A DNA stretch of 64,000 nucleotides, taken from contig JAFDVK010000052.1 of assembly GCA_018269005.1 (NCBI GenBank), positions 1 through 64,000 on the forward strand, given 5' to 3'. The notes below the pieces were generated by a model. That model saw only the letters and a program-made list of their open reading frames with translations. It had not been told where the DNA came from and did not search any database. Positions 39,234 to 48,306 of this stretch are shown in pieces. The first letter of the stretch is position 1, and every line of letters starts with the position of its first letter. The position numbers and the translations under genes are program-made. The stretch is from Acidobacteriota bacterium (lineage in GTDB: Bacteria; Acidobacteriota; Blastocatellia; Pyrinomonadales; Pyrinomonadaceae).

Positions 39234-40193
39234 ATGAAACTTCGCATCCTGTATCACGGCAACTGCTTCGACGGCGTCTCTTCGGCGGCCATATTCACGA
39301 AATTTTATAGGGCCAAGGTCGCCTCGGATGCCGAGGTTGCCTATACGCCGACGATGCATCGTGCGGGCAATGCGTTCGACCGCGAGCAGTTCGACGGCGA
39401 TGAGAATGCGATCGTTGATTTTAAATATTGCCCGGATGAGAGGTTGACTTGGTGGTTCGATCATCACCAATCAGCGTTCTTGACCCCGGAAGATGAAGCT
39501 CATTTTCTTGCCGATACTTCGGGGAAAAAATTCCTTGATACGACGAGCAAATCCTGCGCGGAATTTATCGCAAAGGTCGCACAGGAGAAGTTCGGTTTTC
39601 ACGACCCGTCGCTCGATGAGCTTGTCCATTGGGCGCACATCATCGACGGTGCGTTATATGAATCGCCAGCTCAATGCGTTGAATTGCGGTCGCCGGCGCT
39701 CAAGCTTATGCAGGTGATCGAAGGCGAAGAAGATCCCGCATTTGTCGAGAAGATCATTCGAATGCTAACGACCTCGACGCTCGATGAGATCGTCGAGAGC
39801 GAGGCGATCCAGGCAAAGCTCGATCCCATTCTAAAAACGCATTGGGAAACCGTCGAGTTGATAAAACAGCGTGCGGCCGCGAGTCGAGGCGTCGTGAGCT
39901 TTGACCTGACGGATACGGGCGTCGCGGGCTATAACAAGTTCATTCCGTACTATTTTCACCCGGAAGTGACCTACGTCGTCTCACTCACGATCAGCCCGTT
40001 TCGCACGAAGATCTCTGTCGGCTCGAACCCGTGGTCACCGCGTCCGCGTGTCCACAACATCGCCGAGATATGCGAAAAGTACGGCGGCGGCGGCCATGCG
40101 GTCGTCGGTGCGGTCAGTCTCGCTCCGGATCAGATCGAACTCGGGCGAAAGTATATGAACGAGATCATCGAGACGCTGCGTTTTGATGATTGA
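39234..40193 (+). CDS. DHH-family phosphoesterase
   Basis: Started at the ATG at 39234 (MKLRILYHGNCFDG) it is 319 residues; upstream in-frame codons run into the divergent gene. DHH motif blocks are YHGNCFDGVSSA (motif I), AIVDFKYCP, WWFDHHQSAF (the DHH itself), and a C-terminal GGGGHAVVGAVSL, the DHHA1 glycine-rich RNA/nucleotide-binding signature. It probably hydrolyses a phosphodiester in nanoRNA or a cyclic dinucleotide, but the substrate cannot be fixed. Confidence 0.9.
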   Translation: MKLRILYHGNCFDGVSSAAIFTKFYRAKVASDAEVAYTPTMHRAGNAFDREQFDGDENAIVDFKYCPDERLTWWFDHHQSAFLTPEDEAHFLADTSGKKFLDTTSKSCAEFIAKVAQEKFGFHDPSLDELVHWAHIIDGALYESPAQCVELRSPALKLMQVIEGEEDPAFVEKIIRMLTTSTLDEIVESEAIQAKLDPILKTHWETVELIKQRAAASRGVVSFDLTDTGVAGYNKFIPYYFHPEVTYVVSLTISPFRTKISVGSNPWSPRPRVHNIAEICEKYGGGGHAVVGAVSLAPDQIELGRKYMNEIIETLRFDD

Positions 40194-40207
40194 TCCCCAA
40201 AAAGCAA

Positions 40208-40238
40208 AGGCCGCCCGGAACACCCTCCGGACGGCCTC
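40208..40238. terminator. Bidirectional hairpin between convergent genes
   Basis: AGGCCGCCCGG and CCGGACGGCCT arms (one mismatch) surround an AACACCCT loop and are followed by CTTTA. It is placed between the DHH gene and the convergent secreted protein gene. Confidence 0.75.
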
Positions 40239-40261
40239 TTTAGTTCAGAAAAACAAGCCTG

Positions 40262-40792
40262 CTATTTCTTTGTATAGACGGAAGTTGAATTGTTTGTGCC
40301 GCGTGGACTGACGGATTCGCGGGCTACGGTCAATGTCTTGCCGTCCGCCGAGAGAGACCAATTTTCCGTCACGGTAAAGGACATCTCGCCCTGCGGCCCG
40401 TTGAAGGTGCGAACCGTCGTGAGCTTTACGGATCCGTCGCCGGCAACCGCGGCCTTATACGTAACCGGCATTTTGCCCATACGGCCTTCGATCTCGGCCT
40501 TTGTTTCTTTACCGTCCAGCGAGAACGACGCAGACGAGTTACCGCCGCCCATCATTCCGCGTCCGCGGCCCGATTCAGAGCCTTCCTTTCGGGTGGTCGC
40601 AAGCTCATATTTCAGGTCAGCGGCGGTTTGTGTGACGGTGAGCGTTTGCGATTCGATGGACGAATCGGCAGAAGCGGACTTGGCCGTATCAAGCGACCAA
40701 GTGCCGGAAAAATCTGAGGCCTTCTGTGCCGATGCAGAGACGGCCATCGCGAACAGCATAACCGCTGCCGCAAAAAGGATATTACGTTTCAT
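40262..40792 (-). CDS. Secreted hypothetical protein, lipocalin-like
   Basis: 176 residues with a signal peptide (LFAAAVMLFAMAVSASAQ). The mature part opens with DFSGTWSLDTAKSA, a pattern frequent in small secreted beta-barrel (lipocalin-like) proteins, and continues as alternating strands (TLTVTQTAADLKYEL, VTYKAAVAGDGSVKLT). A Gly/Met-rich loop (GRGRGMMGGG) interrupts it. No enzymatic motif is seen. Function is unknown. Confidence 0.7.
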   Translation of the reverse strand: MKRNILFAAAVMLFAMAVSASAQKASDFSGTWSLDTAKSASADSSIESQTLTVTQTAADLKYELATTRKEGSESGRGRGMMGGGNSSASFSLDGKETKAEIEGRMGKMPVTYKAAVAGDGSVKLTTVRTFNGPQGEMSFTVTENWSLSADGKTLTVARESVSPRGTNNSTSVYTKK

Positions 40793-40969
40793 TGCTTTGC
40801 TCCTTTAGAGTTACTGGATTATAGGAAGACATGAGCGCAATTCTACTCCCAAAAATCAGCATCGAGTGCAAAGATTTGTAATGTTTCGGTCAGCCTCGCT
40901 CTCGACCGGTCGAACGCGGCGACAGTATGTTAAACGGGTCCTCGAAACTCTGCTTTTTGACGATCAAAG

Positions 40970-41620
40970 TCGCCAACGGTGACAGATATTAAAGCCCAGG
41001 GTTGGTGAGCGAAGCGAATCAACCCTGGGAATGCGATACCGAACCACGCATGGTCGCTGTAAGCGACCAACATCACTCCCAGCAATATCGTTCGTCCAGC
41101 GAAATCCCGTGTCGAACGCATAGAATACGAAATTCATCTTTGAAGTCGTGGGCTGCGTGGTGCTTCTTTTGCTCTGCAATATAGCGCGAGACGGTTGCTA
41201 CCTGTGATTGGCTCACGGAGAACGCCCCGTATCCTCTCTGCCAATAAAAATCGTGGATGCTCCGTTTCTTCATCCAGCCCGACGTTGTTCGTTTAATTGT
41301 TCCAATTAGTGCGGAGATCTCATTCTTCCCGACCGAGATAGGCAGGTGTGAGTGGTCGGCGGTTCCATTGCCGACCAGCAGCTTTCCGCCTTTGTTGTCG
41401 ATGACTCCATGAATATAACGATAAAGCTCCGTCTCGACATCGGGTTTGATTAATGGTTTGCGGTCTTTTGTCGAGAATACGATGTGAATGAGAATTTTGA
41501 CGAGCGATTGGGACATTGGGAGGTGTGTTCGTCGCCTACAGCGACGGGTGAATTTGTGTGACGCAACCTAGGGTTCGCCGTCGGCGAACCCTAGGCTTTA
41601 ATATTTATCGCCTTCGGCGA
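40970..41620 (-). mobile_element. IS200/RAYT-like element bracketed by mirrored three-hairpin units
   Basis: The single transposase gene is flanked on both sides by the same three hairpins in mirror order. Left: 40970-40982 (CGCC/GGTGA type), 40995-41029 (CCCAGGGTT/AACCCTGGG) and 41052-41068 (GGTCGC/GCGACC). Right: 41530-41546 (CGTCGC/GCGACG), 41567-41595 (CCTAGGGTTCGCC/GGCGAACCCTAGG) and 41608-41620 (TCGCC/GGCGA). The linker CTTTAATAT between the outer and middle hairpins is shared by both sides. This is the REP-unit organisation expected around a Y1 REP-associated transposase. Confidence 0.75.
41073..41516 (-). CDS. IS200/IS605-like Y1 (HUH) transposase, REP-associated
   Basis: 147 residues, the normal size for single-domain TnpA/RAYT proteins that nick single-stranded DNA at hairpins. 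The start LIHIVFSTKDRKPLI and the C-terminal helix VSRYIAEQKKHH with the probable catalytic Tyr are typical. The HUH metal motif reads ADHSHLPIS, whereas relatives have a hydrophobic residue between the histidines (DHVHLL-type), so activity may be reduced. The gene lies within mirrored hairpin repeats. Confidence 0.88.
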   Translation of the reverse strand: MSQSLVKILIHIVFSTKDRKPLIKPDVETELYRYIHGVIDNKGGKLLVGNGTADHSHLPISVGKNEISALIGTIKRTTSGWMKKRSIHDFYWQRGYGAFSVSQSQVATVSRYIAEQKKHHAAHDFKDEFRILCVRHGISLDERYCWE

Positions 41621-41635
41621 TCAAAATCGGCGGGA

Positions 41636-43663
41636 TCAAGCGGTTGCCGTCGACGCCGGTGGAATCTTCTGGATCCGTTGGGTAAGGAATTCCAATAGGA
41701 TCCCGACGACCAACCCGAGAAGTAAATTTATGACATCCAAACTCAACCACGGCTGATCCCGCAGCCACGGCATAAGGAGAAATCCGATAAGAATTGTATC
41801 GATCAGAACAGGGACTACAGATATTGTCGAAACGCCTAGAATCGGGGTCGAATCGGGATTGAGGCGGCTGTGGTTGAAACTATAAAGACGATAGATACGG
41901 AGTCCAAAAAGAAGCCAGATGCCGAAACGGAACCAGTTCGTCCAGCCGAGTTCGGTCATCAGATAGGTGCAGCACATTACGCCGAGAACGGGAATGAGCG
42001 AGAGGCGTTTGATGATACAAAGGGCCGTCATTATGAGCGAAAAGATCATAAAGACGAAGTACGGCAGCTTTTCAAAGAAAACGCCCGTCGCCGTCGTTAC
42101 ACCCTTCTTTATATCGTCGGCGGTCGGAGCAAAATCCGTAAAGAAGGTGTGCGTCGCGTCGTGATTGTAGTAGAGGATGAGGGCCCAGATGCCGATGAAG
42201 ATCACGGGCGCAACGAACATCGAGTTGATGTATGGCACGAAGCGCTTTTGTCCGGCAAACTCTTTGTCCTTGACGAGCACGCCCGCGCAGACGACCGTGA
42301 AGGCGAAAAGTGTTCCGATAACGGAAAGATCAGTGACCTCCGTAAGGTTCATAAAAAGTGCCGGCACCGCGACGAAGATGCCGGTCAGGATCGTAGAGAA
42401 CCACGGCGTCCGGAATTTCGGGTGTATGGAAGAGAATATCTTCGGCAAAAGGCCGTCGCGGCTCATTGCCATCCAAAGACGCGGCTGGCCGAGTTGGAAG
42501 ACGAGAAGGACTGTCGCGAGAGCTACCACAGCGCTGACCGCGATGATGCCGGAGACCCACGGGATGTTCACACCTTCGGGGCCGAACACGAATGCAAGCG
42601 GATCGCCGACATTCAGCTCCGTGTATTTGACCATTCCCGTCAAGACGAGGGCAAGCACTACGTAAAGCACCGTGCAGATGACGAGAGAATAGATCATGCC
42701 GCGAGGCAGCGTGCGGTATGGGTCTTTACACTCTTCCGCGGTCGTCGAGAGAGCGTCAAATCCGATGTATGCAAAGAACACGGCAGCGACGCCGCCCATC
42801 ATTCCGCCAAAACCGTTCGGCAGGAACGGGCTCCAATTCTCGGTCTTTACGTAGAACGCACCGAGAATTATCACAAGTAGAATGATGCCGAGCTTTACGC
42901 CGACCATTATGTTCGATGCGATCTTTGATTCGCGAATACCGATATAGACGAGCACCGTGATGATGAAAACGATGGCGAGCGCCGGAATGTCGGCGATGAT
43001 CGGAATGCCTGCGATATGTGTTGCGTTCGCCCAAGCCTGATGTGCTTCGACCTGTGCGCAGGAAACGGCGGCTTCGGCGGCCTTGCAGCCGGCTTGGAGC
43101 GATTCGAGGCTTGCTCCGCCCGCGATCGCTTCATTGACGGCGGCGAATCCACGCTTTGCCGTCAGAAAATCCATCGTGAAACTCATCGGCACGTGGATCC
43201 CGTTGGCGGCCAGCAGACTTGTGAAATAATCGCTCCAGGAGATGGCGACGGCGATGTTGCCGATCGCGTATTCAACAAGAAGGTCCCAGCCGATGATCCA
43301 CGCGAGCAGTTCGCCGAAACTCGCGTACGCGTAAGTATATGCCGAACCCGCGATCGGTATCTTCGACGCGAACTCCGCATAGCAGAGTGCCGCAAAACCG
43401 CATGCGATAGCCGCGAAAATGAACAGGAAAACGACGCCCGGCCCGCCTTTGAATGAGGCCTGTCCGATCATCGCGAAAATTCCCGCACCGATGATCGCCG
43501 CGATGCCGAGCATCGTCAGATCGAAGGTCCCGAGACTTCGACGCAGCGTTACAACGGTCTCTTCGCCGGGCTGTCCCGGAACGATCGCCTCATCGGAGAA
43601 GCCTGCAGCCGCGTCGGCCTGGATCTGGTCGATGGATTTCTTTCGAAAGACGTTTGTAGCCAT
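41636..43663 (-). CDS. Amino acid permease (APC superfamily)
   Basis: A 675-residue transporter with at least 12 transmembrane segments. The first helix carries the substrate/Na-site motif IIGAGIFAMIG, followed by IACGFAALCYAEFASKIPIAGSAYTYAY, abbreviated here to its core AGSAYTYAY, diagnostic for CAT-type APC permeases. It is about 150-200 residues longer than typical because of hydrophilic insertions near residues 165-215 (Ala/Glu-rich with cysteines) and 485-510, and a long C-terminal tail. Substrate is probably a cationic or neutral amino acid. Confidence 0.9.
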   Translation of the reverse strand: MATNVFRKKSIDQIQADAAAGFSDEAIVPGQPGEETVVTLRRSLGTFDLTMLGIAAIIGAGIFAMIGQASFKGGPGVVFLFIFAAIACGFAALCYAEFASKIPIAGSAYTYAYASFGELLAWIIGWDLLVEYAIGNIAVAISWSDYFTSLLAANGIHVPMSFTMDFLTAKRGFAAVNEAIAGGASLESLQAGCKAAEAAVSCAQVEAHQAWANATHIAGIPIIADIPALAIVFIITVLVYIGIRESKIASNIMVGVKLGIILLVIILGAFYVKTENWSPFLPNGFGGMMGGVAAVFFAYIGFDALSTTAEECKDPYRTLPRGMIYSLVICTVLYVVLALVLTGMVKYTELNVGDPLAFVFGPEGVNIPWVSGIIAVSAVVALATVLLVFQLGQPRLWMAMSRDGLLPKIFSSIHPKFRTPWFSTILTGIFVAVPALFMNLTEVTDLSVIGTLFAFTVVCAGVLVKDKEFAGQKRFVPYINSMFVAPVIFIGIWALILYYNHDATHTFFTDFAPTADDIKKGVTTATGVFFEKLPYFVFMIFSLIMTALCIIKRLSLIPVLGVMCCTYLMTELGWTNWFRFGIWLLFGLRIYRLYSFNHSRLNPDSTPILGVSTISVVPVLIDTILIGFLLMPWLRDQPWLSLDVINLLLGLVVGILLEFLTQRIQKIPPASTATA

Positions 43664-43810
43664 AAGTTCTCAGTGTCTCAAGTCGCGGGCTTTTGCAGAT
43701 CTATCTGCCCGGTAACGTTATTCTGTTTTTTACGGAGAGTGCGGCGAAATTGTTGCCTCGGCGAATTCTGACCGAAAATGCCGAACGATGCAAGGCCGCA
43801 CAATTAAGAA

Positions 43811-43853
43811 CGCCGGTCAGGACGGTGCATTGTCTGCAGTGTCTTGACCGGCG
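43811..43853 (-). terminator. Hairpin terminator downstream of the T6SS genes
   Basis: CGCCGGTCA and TGACCGGCG arms surround a 25-base region, lying 33 bases past the tagJ stop. No T-run follows on the minus strand, so termination may be weak. Confidence 0.5.
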
Positions 43854-43885
43854 AGCTATGTGAACAAGGGTTCGTGTCGGCCGGT

Positions 43886-44689
43886 TTACTCCTCTTCCTC
43901 GTGGACGAATTCGAGAGTTCGAAGATCCATGATCGAGCGGTCTTTGCCGTCCATCCAATAAAGTTTTTGGCCTTCGCCGCTGAACAGGTCTTCACCGAGG
44001 TCGCGCCAATCGGTCTTGCGTCCGAGCTTGATCTGATCGTCGCTGCTCTTCCATGAACCGGCGTAAAGCGTCGGGAAGAACATCTCGCCGGACGTGCCCG
44101 TATTGAGCTCGACGTTGGCCTGCCGCCAGAAGAGATCGCGAAGTCCTTTGGGTTCGAAGAACTCGATCTTGACGACGTTCTCGAAGGGCAGCCATGAATA
44201 CGACTCCTTGAAGAAGACCTCGAAAACGCACATCGTCGGGTCGTTGTAATCTCGAAAATCCTCGACATCCTCGCCATTGACCTTGCATCCGAATGCCGGC
44301 CGTTCTTCTTCGATCGTGTCGAGAATGCTGCGAGCTTCGAAGATCGAGCCTTCGCGGATGCGGTTGTTCGCATTCAAGAGGTCCTCGATATAGCTTGGCG
44401 GAGGTGCGAGGATGCCCGGCTTTAGGCCGTCGTCGAAAAAGCTCATCCGATCTTTTTCCGCCGAGAGATTCTGGCGAAAGATCATAGAACCGATCAAAGC
44501 TCCGGCGTCCTGATGCCCGATCACGTCAAGCTGCTTTGCCGCACGCTCCCAATTGCCGCCAAAGAGGGCGAGTTCGAAGAGAAAGATCCTCGCCGCGATG
44601 TCGGTCGGTGCCGTCTTGACGTGGTCGAGAACGGCCTGGGTCGCGCCTTCGAGGTCACCTTCCGCGAGAAGAGTTTTTGCTTTGTCCAT
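43886..44689 (-). CDS. tagJ: Type VI secretion accessory protein TagJ/ImpE
   Basis: 267 residues. The N-terminal half is TPR-like (AKTLLAEGDLEGATQAVLDH), the C-terminal half carries the ImpE signature (SWLPFENVVKIEFFEPKGLRDLFWR). In other bacteria TagJ/ImpE binds the sheath protein TssB and modulates ClpV-driven disassembly. It begins 14 bases after tssM, so it is transcribed with tssM and tssL. Finding it with membrane-complex genes rather than next to tssB is noteworthy. Confidence 0.88.
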   Translation of the reverse strand: MDKAKTLLAEGDLEGATQAVLDHVKTAPTDIAARIFLFELALFGGNWERAAKQLDVIGHQDAGALIGSMIFRQNLSAEKDRMSFFDDGLKPGILAPPPSYIEDLLNANNRIREGSIFEARSILDTIEEERPAFGCKVNGEDVEDFRDYNDPTMCVFEVFFKESYSWLPFENVVKIEFFEPKGLRDLFWRQANVELNTGTSGEMFFPTLYAGSWKSSDDQIKLGRKTDWRDLGEDLFSGEGQKLYWMDGKDRSIMDLRTLEFVHEEEE

Positions 44690-44703
44690 AGCTGAAAAAT
44701 GTC

Positions 44704-47700
44704 CTATTGGATCAGGTTGTCGGGAGCCTTTACGTTCCTGAAAATGGCCTTGTCAAAAAGGTCGCCGCCGCTCGGCTTGATCTGGGCCGAGACGGGATGG
44801 CCGCCGACCGAATAGCTGATCGAATATTCGCCGGTCGGCTGCTTGGACGGTTTGCCGGCATCGACAAAGCGGAAGAGTCCCCATTGTCCCGGGAATCTCT
44901 GGGTTCCCGAATTGCTTGCCGGCGCCGAAGCCGCATTCGCATTGCCGGCCGGTGCCGAAGATGTCGTTCCGCCGCTGCCGGAATCGAGCACGACGCCGGT
45001 CTCAGCTCCCGCAGGTGCAGGGAACGTGCCCTTGATCGATGCGGTTCCGTCGCTCGTGATCTTTTGTCCGTCGATCGTGATCTCCACGATCGCGGTCTTG
45101 CTCGGCTTAAAGCTGAATTCGTACTCGAATTTCGGCGTCTGGCTCGTTCCGTAGAGTGCCTGGCGAAGAGCGAAAGCGTTATTCAGATACGCGACGAATT
45201 CGGGCGTGAACTTGACCTCCGAATCGGTCTTGAGCTTGAGCTGGCCGTTCGCCTCTTCAAAGTATTTCTTGAGCTTGTCGTTGTAGAAGACCGAGAGTTT
45301 GCCGTCCACGGGATTCAGGAACGCCGAGAGCTTCGTCAAGTCGGATTCTCCCGCACCGTCATCGAACGGATAGCCCTTCTCGATGTCCTTGGCGGCAGGC
45401 AAGATCTGTTCGGCCCACAGCTTCTTCAACTGAGCCTGAGCGTCGCCGCCGAGCATTGCGCGGAGGTTTCCGAGCGGTTCTTTCAGGAGTTCGGCAACTT
45501 CTTGCGAAGCGGCCGTTTCGGAGAAACCGCCGATCATTCCGTCGATGTTGCCTTCGCTTCGGCCGATGCCAAGTTCGCTGTCCTTGCCGTTCGCAAGGTC
45601 TGACGCGATCGTCTTCAGCTGGTCGGCGTTGTAGCGTCCGAGCTTTTTATAGATCGCCTGTATCTCGGAGCCGTAGCTGTCGATCGGTGCCTTGTCCTTG
45701 TCGGTCTTCTTTCCGACAAAGGCAAAGAGCGGCCTGAATGCTTTTTCGGGCGGCGTGTTGCCGTCGCCGTCTGCCGGGCCGGAAACGAACCAGCTCTTGA
45801 TCCATTCCCACCAGCTTTCGTTCTCCGAGCGTGCGGACAGATTCGTGTTGTAGGCAACTTCTTTCAGCAGGAGCTTCATCGGTGAATTCTCAAGCGAGAA
45901 GACCTGAAGCGACGCCGTGGCCGTGTCCTTATCCTTGTATGGTTTGACGTTCGTGCCCTTGATGAAAGCCCGCCAATTATCGACGTAATCGCGATAGTAT
46001 CGATCCTCGATGAGTTTCGAATCCGTCGTTTGGGCAAGCGAACTGCGTCCGCTTTCGCCCATCACCCAATCGCCCTCGGCTAGTTTGTCGTTGGCATCGG
46101 TGATAGCTGTTTTCATCAGCTTGAGGCCGCTGCGCGTATATGCGCCGGGAACCTGGAACGTGCCTTCGATGAACCGCGGGTCGCCGCCGGCGCGTGACAG
46201 GATGCCTTCGGTCGTGAATGGGCCGATCTTGTCGTCGATGGTCTTCGAGATCTCGGTTACCTGACGCTTGTAGTAACGATAAACTGCCGGGAACGCCTGG
46301 AGTTTCTTACGTGCGTCGCCGACGAGTTTCTCATCGATCTGAATACGCGGGAACTGATAGCCGTCAGGGTCGTCACGATCGACCTGTTTGGCCCAGAAAG
46401 CGAGTTGGTCGAGAGCGACGGGCTTCATATCGACAGGGATCTTGTCGTCTGCCGTCCAATAGGGCTTCAAGGTCGCGGCGATGTGCGATGGCTCGGCCTT
46501 GTCCTTGTATTGTCCGGTAAGCATCAGATACGCCTTCAGCAGGTCGTAGTTCTTGCCCAAGGTCTGCTCTTCCTGATCCGTAAGCTTCGTGGGATTTGCC
46601 ACGGTCGCGGTGTCGGCAAACTTTTTGAGATCGGCCGTCAAACGCTTGAGCGCCGGGGCCTTGAACCTGTTCTCGATGACGGCCATATAGACCGGCAGAA
46701 GATGTTTGCGATAAGGACGGTTGCCGCTGTAAAGCCCCATCCGCATGAACAGCGGTGCACCGTGGCGTTCGTAATCGTCGAGGTCTTTAAGAAGGTAACG
46801 CAGATCCTCGGTCGCATTAAGTTCGTTGCGGATGGCCGTCTCATCTGCCTTTCCGGGGTTCTTATACGCATCGGTTCGCGTTATGGCGATGACCTTCTCG
46901 CCGCGAGTCTGTGCCTCGGAGAGCAGCTGTTTGTTGTTGTAAAGCGAGACGCCCGAAAGGATCACGAGCAATGCTGAAAGCCCGATGATGGCGACAAGAG
47001 CAAGCCAAGCAAGTATCGGCCCGCTCTGCTTTTGAGCCTGAAACGCTCGGACGACGTCCGCATCACGCAGAAAAACATCGCGGAAAAGCCGCGGCGTGAA
47101 ATAGGCAGCGGCAACGGTCGCCGGCGTGTTCTGTCCGCGCCTTGCGAGCGTAGAAGTGAAATAGAATCCGCGGAGGAGCGGATTTTCGCTGAAAGGATTC
47201 GGGCGGAAAAGAGCACCGACAAAAGCACCGATCCTACGGCGGGCGGCACCAAAATGCAGCGGGAAATTGAATATCTTTAGCTGCCGAACAGGTGTGAACG
47301 GCGCAGAAAGACGCAAAATTCGCCGCTTCATCGCCGAATCTCGCAGCAGCTCGAACTCAGTGTCGAACTGAGCCTGTGCGCTCTCGGCATTTGCGAACGG
47401 GATCGTTGCGCCCCAAACGAGCTCGCGTCCCTCATTCTTCGAAACAGAAAATGAATCCTGAAAGCCCTCGATCGCGTCCGAATGGGTGAAGACGAGATAG
47501 ACGGGAAAGCGCAGCTTTATCCGCTGGATCGCATCGTCCAGGCGGCCGCGGAGAACCTTCGCCGTCTCTTCGGACTCAGCTTCCTCGCGTTTGATTATCT
47601 TGTCGCCGTTGACGACAAGGATAAATCCGTCGATCGGCCGTGCGGGGCGTATTTTCTTTATCGTTTCAAGCAGAGCACTCCATTCATCGGCCGGACCGCC

Positions 47701-48285
47701 TTCGGATTGGAAGCGGCCTGAGGTGTCGATGAATACGCCTTCGCTTGTCACGCGAAGGTCAATGTTCGGGGTCGGGCGGATCGTCTTCTGCTCGGATTCA
47801 CGCTGGCTGGGAAGCGTTTTCAGGTCGAGGCCGGCGCTTATGAAAAGCGAGCTCTTTCCCGAGCGGAGCGGACCGGCGATCAAATACCACGGGAGCGAAT
47901 AGAGAGCGTCTTTACCGTCTTTTCCAAGATTCGAGCCTTTCAGGAACGTTGCCAATTCCTGGAATGCAGCGTCGATCTCCGGATAAGAACCGACCGCGGC
48001 CTGCTGAACCGGCTGTGCCGTCGGAGCGGCGGCTCCTTGTTCGGCGGCCTCAGCAGCAGCGGCCTCGGCCTTTGCGCGTTTCTTTTCACGCCGCGATTTG
48101 ACGAACATAAAAAGCAACGCAAAAGGCAGCGTTAAAAGTACGAGGGCGATGATGACGATCTTGTCGTTATAGCTCGCCGTGCTGGCGGGCATAAAATACA
48201 CGATGACCGACACGATGCCGTAGAAGGACATCATCCCGCCGAGGCCGAGTGCCCAAGTAAGCTGGCTTGTGTGCCAAGAACTCAT
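44704..48285 (-). CDS. tssM: Type VI secretion membrane protein TssM (IcmF/VasK)
   Basis: 1193 residues, normal for TssM, the inner-membrane stalk of the T6SS. Two N-terminal transmembrane segments (about 17-33 and 43-62) precede an Ala/Glu-rich cytoplasmic linker and a GTPase-like domain with Walker A GPLRSGKS at 138-145. A third transmembrane helix is near residue 430 (IIGLSALLVILSG). The periplasmic part ends with the beta-rich C-terminal region (RFPGQWGLFRFVDAG) that docks to TssJ in other systems. No tssJ is visible in the window. Confidence 0.94.
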   Translation of the reverse strand: MSSWHTSQLTWALGLGGMMSFYGIVSVIVYFMPASTASYNDKIVIIALVLLTLPFALLFMFVKSRREKKRAKAEAAAAEAAEQGAAAPTAQPVQQAAVGSYPEIDAAFQELATFLKGSNLGKDGKDALYSLPWYLIAGPLRSGKSSLFISAGLDLKTLPSQRESEQKTIRPTPNIDLRVTSEGVFIDTSGRFQSEGGPADEWSALLETIKKIRPARPIDGFILVVNGDKIIKREEAESEETAKVLRGRLDDAIQRIKLRFPVYLVFTHSDAIEGFQDSFSVSKNEGRELVWGATIPFANAESAQAQFDTEFELLRDSAMKRRILRLSAPFTPVRQLKIFNFPLHFGAARRRIGAFVGALFRPNPFSENPLLRGFYFTSTLARRGQNTPATVAAAYFTPRLFRDVFLRDADVVRAFQAQKQSGPILAWLALVAIIGLSALLVILSGVSLYNNKQLLSEAQTRGEKVIAITRTDAYKNPGKADETAIRNELNATEDLRYLLKDLDDYERHGAPLFMRMGLYSGNRPYRKHLLPVYMAVIENRFKAPALKRLTADLKKFADTATVANPTKLTDQEEQTLGKNYDLLKAYLMLTGQYKDKAEPSHIAATLKPYWTADDKIPVDMKPVALDQLAFWAKQVDRDDPDGYQFPRIQIDEKLVGDARKKLQAFPAVYRYYKRQVTEISKTIDDKIGPFTTEGILSRAGGDPRFIEGTFQVPGAYTRSGLKLMKTAITDANDKLAEGDWVMGESGRSSLAQTTDSKLIEDRYYRDYVDNWRAFIKGTNVKPYKDKDTATASLQVFSLENSPMKLLLKEVAYNTNLSARSENESWWEWIKSWFVSGPADGDGNTPPEKAFRPLFAFVGKKTDKDKAPIDSYGSEIQAIYKKLGRYNADQLKTIASDLANGKDSELGIGRSEGNIDGMIGGFSETAASQEVAELLKEPLGNLRAMLGGDAQAQLKKLWAEQILPAAKDIEKGYPFDDGAGESDLTKLSAFLNPVDGKLSVFYNDKLKKYFEEANGQLKLKTDSEVKFTPEFVAYLNNAFALRQALYGTSQTPKFEYEFSFKPSKTAIVEITIDGQKITSDGTASIKGTFPAPAGAETGVVLDSGSGGTTSSAPAGNANAASAPASNSGTQRFPGQWGLFRFVDAGKPSKQPTGEYSISYSVGGHPVSAQIKPSGGDLFDKAIFRNVKAPDNLIQ

Positions 48286-48306
48286 AATCCGTGAAAGGAG
48301 ATCGAA

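Noticed and set aside
41870..42880. 336-codon frame antisense to the amino acid permease
   Set aside because: Charged, low-complexity translation and complete overlap with a recognised permease.
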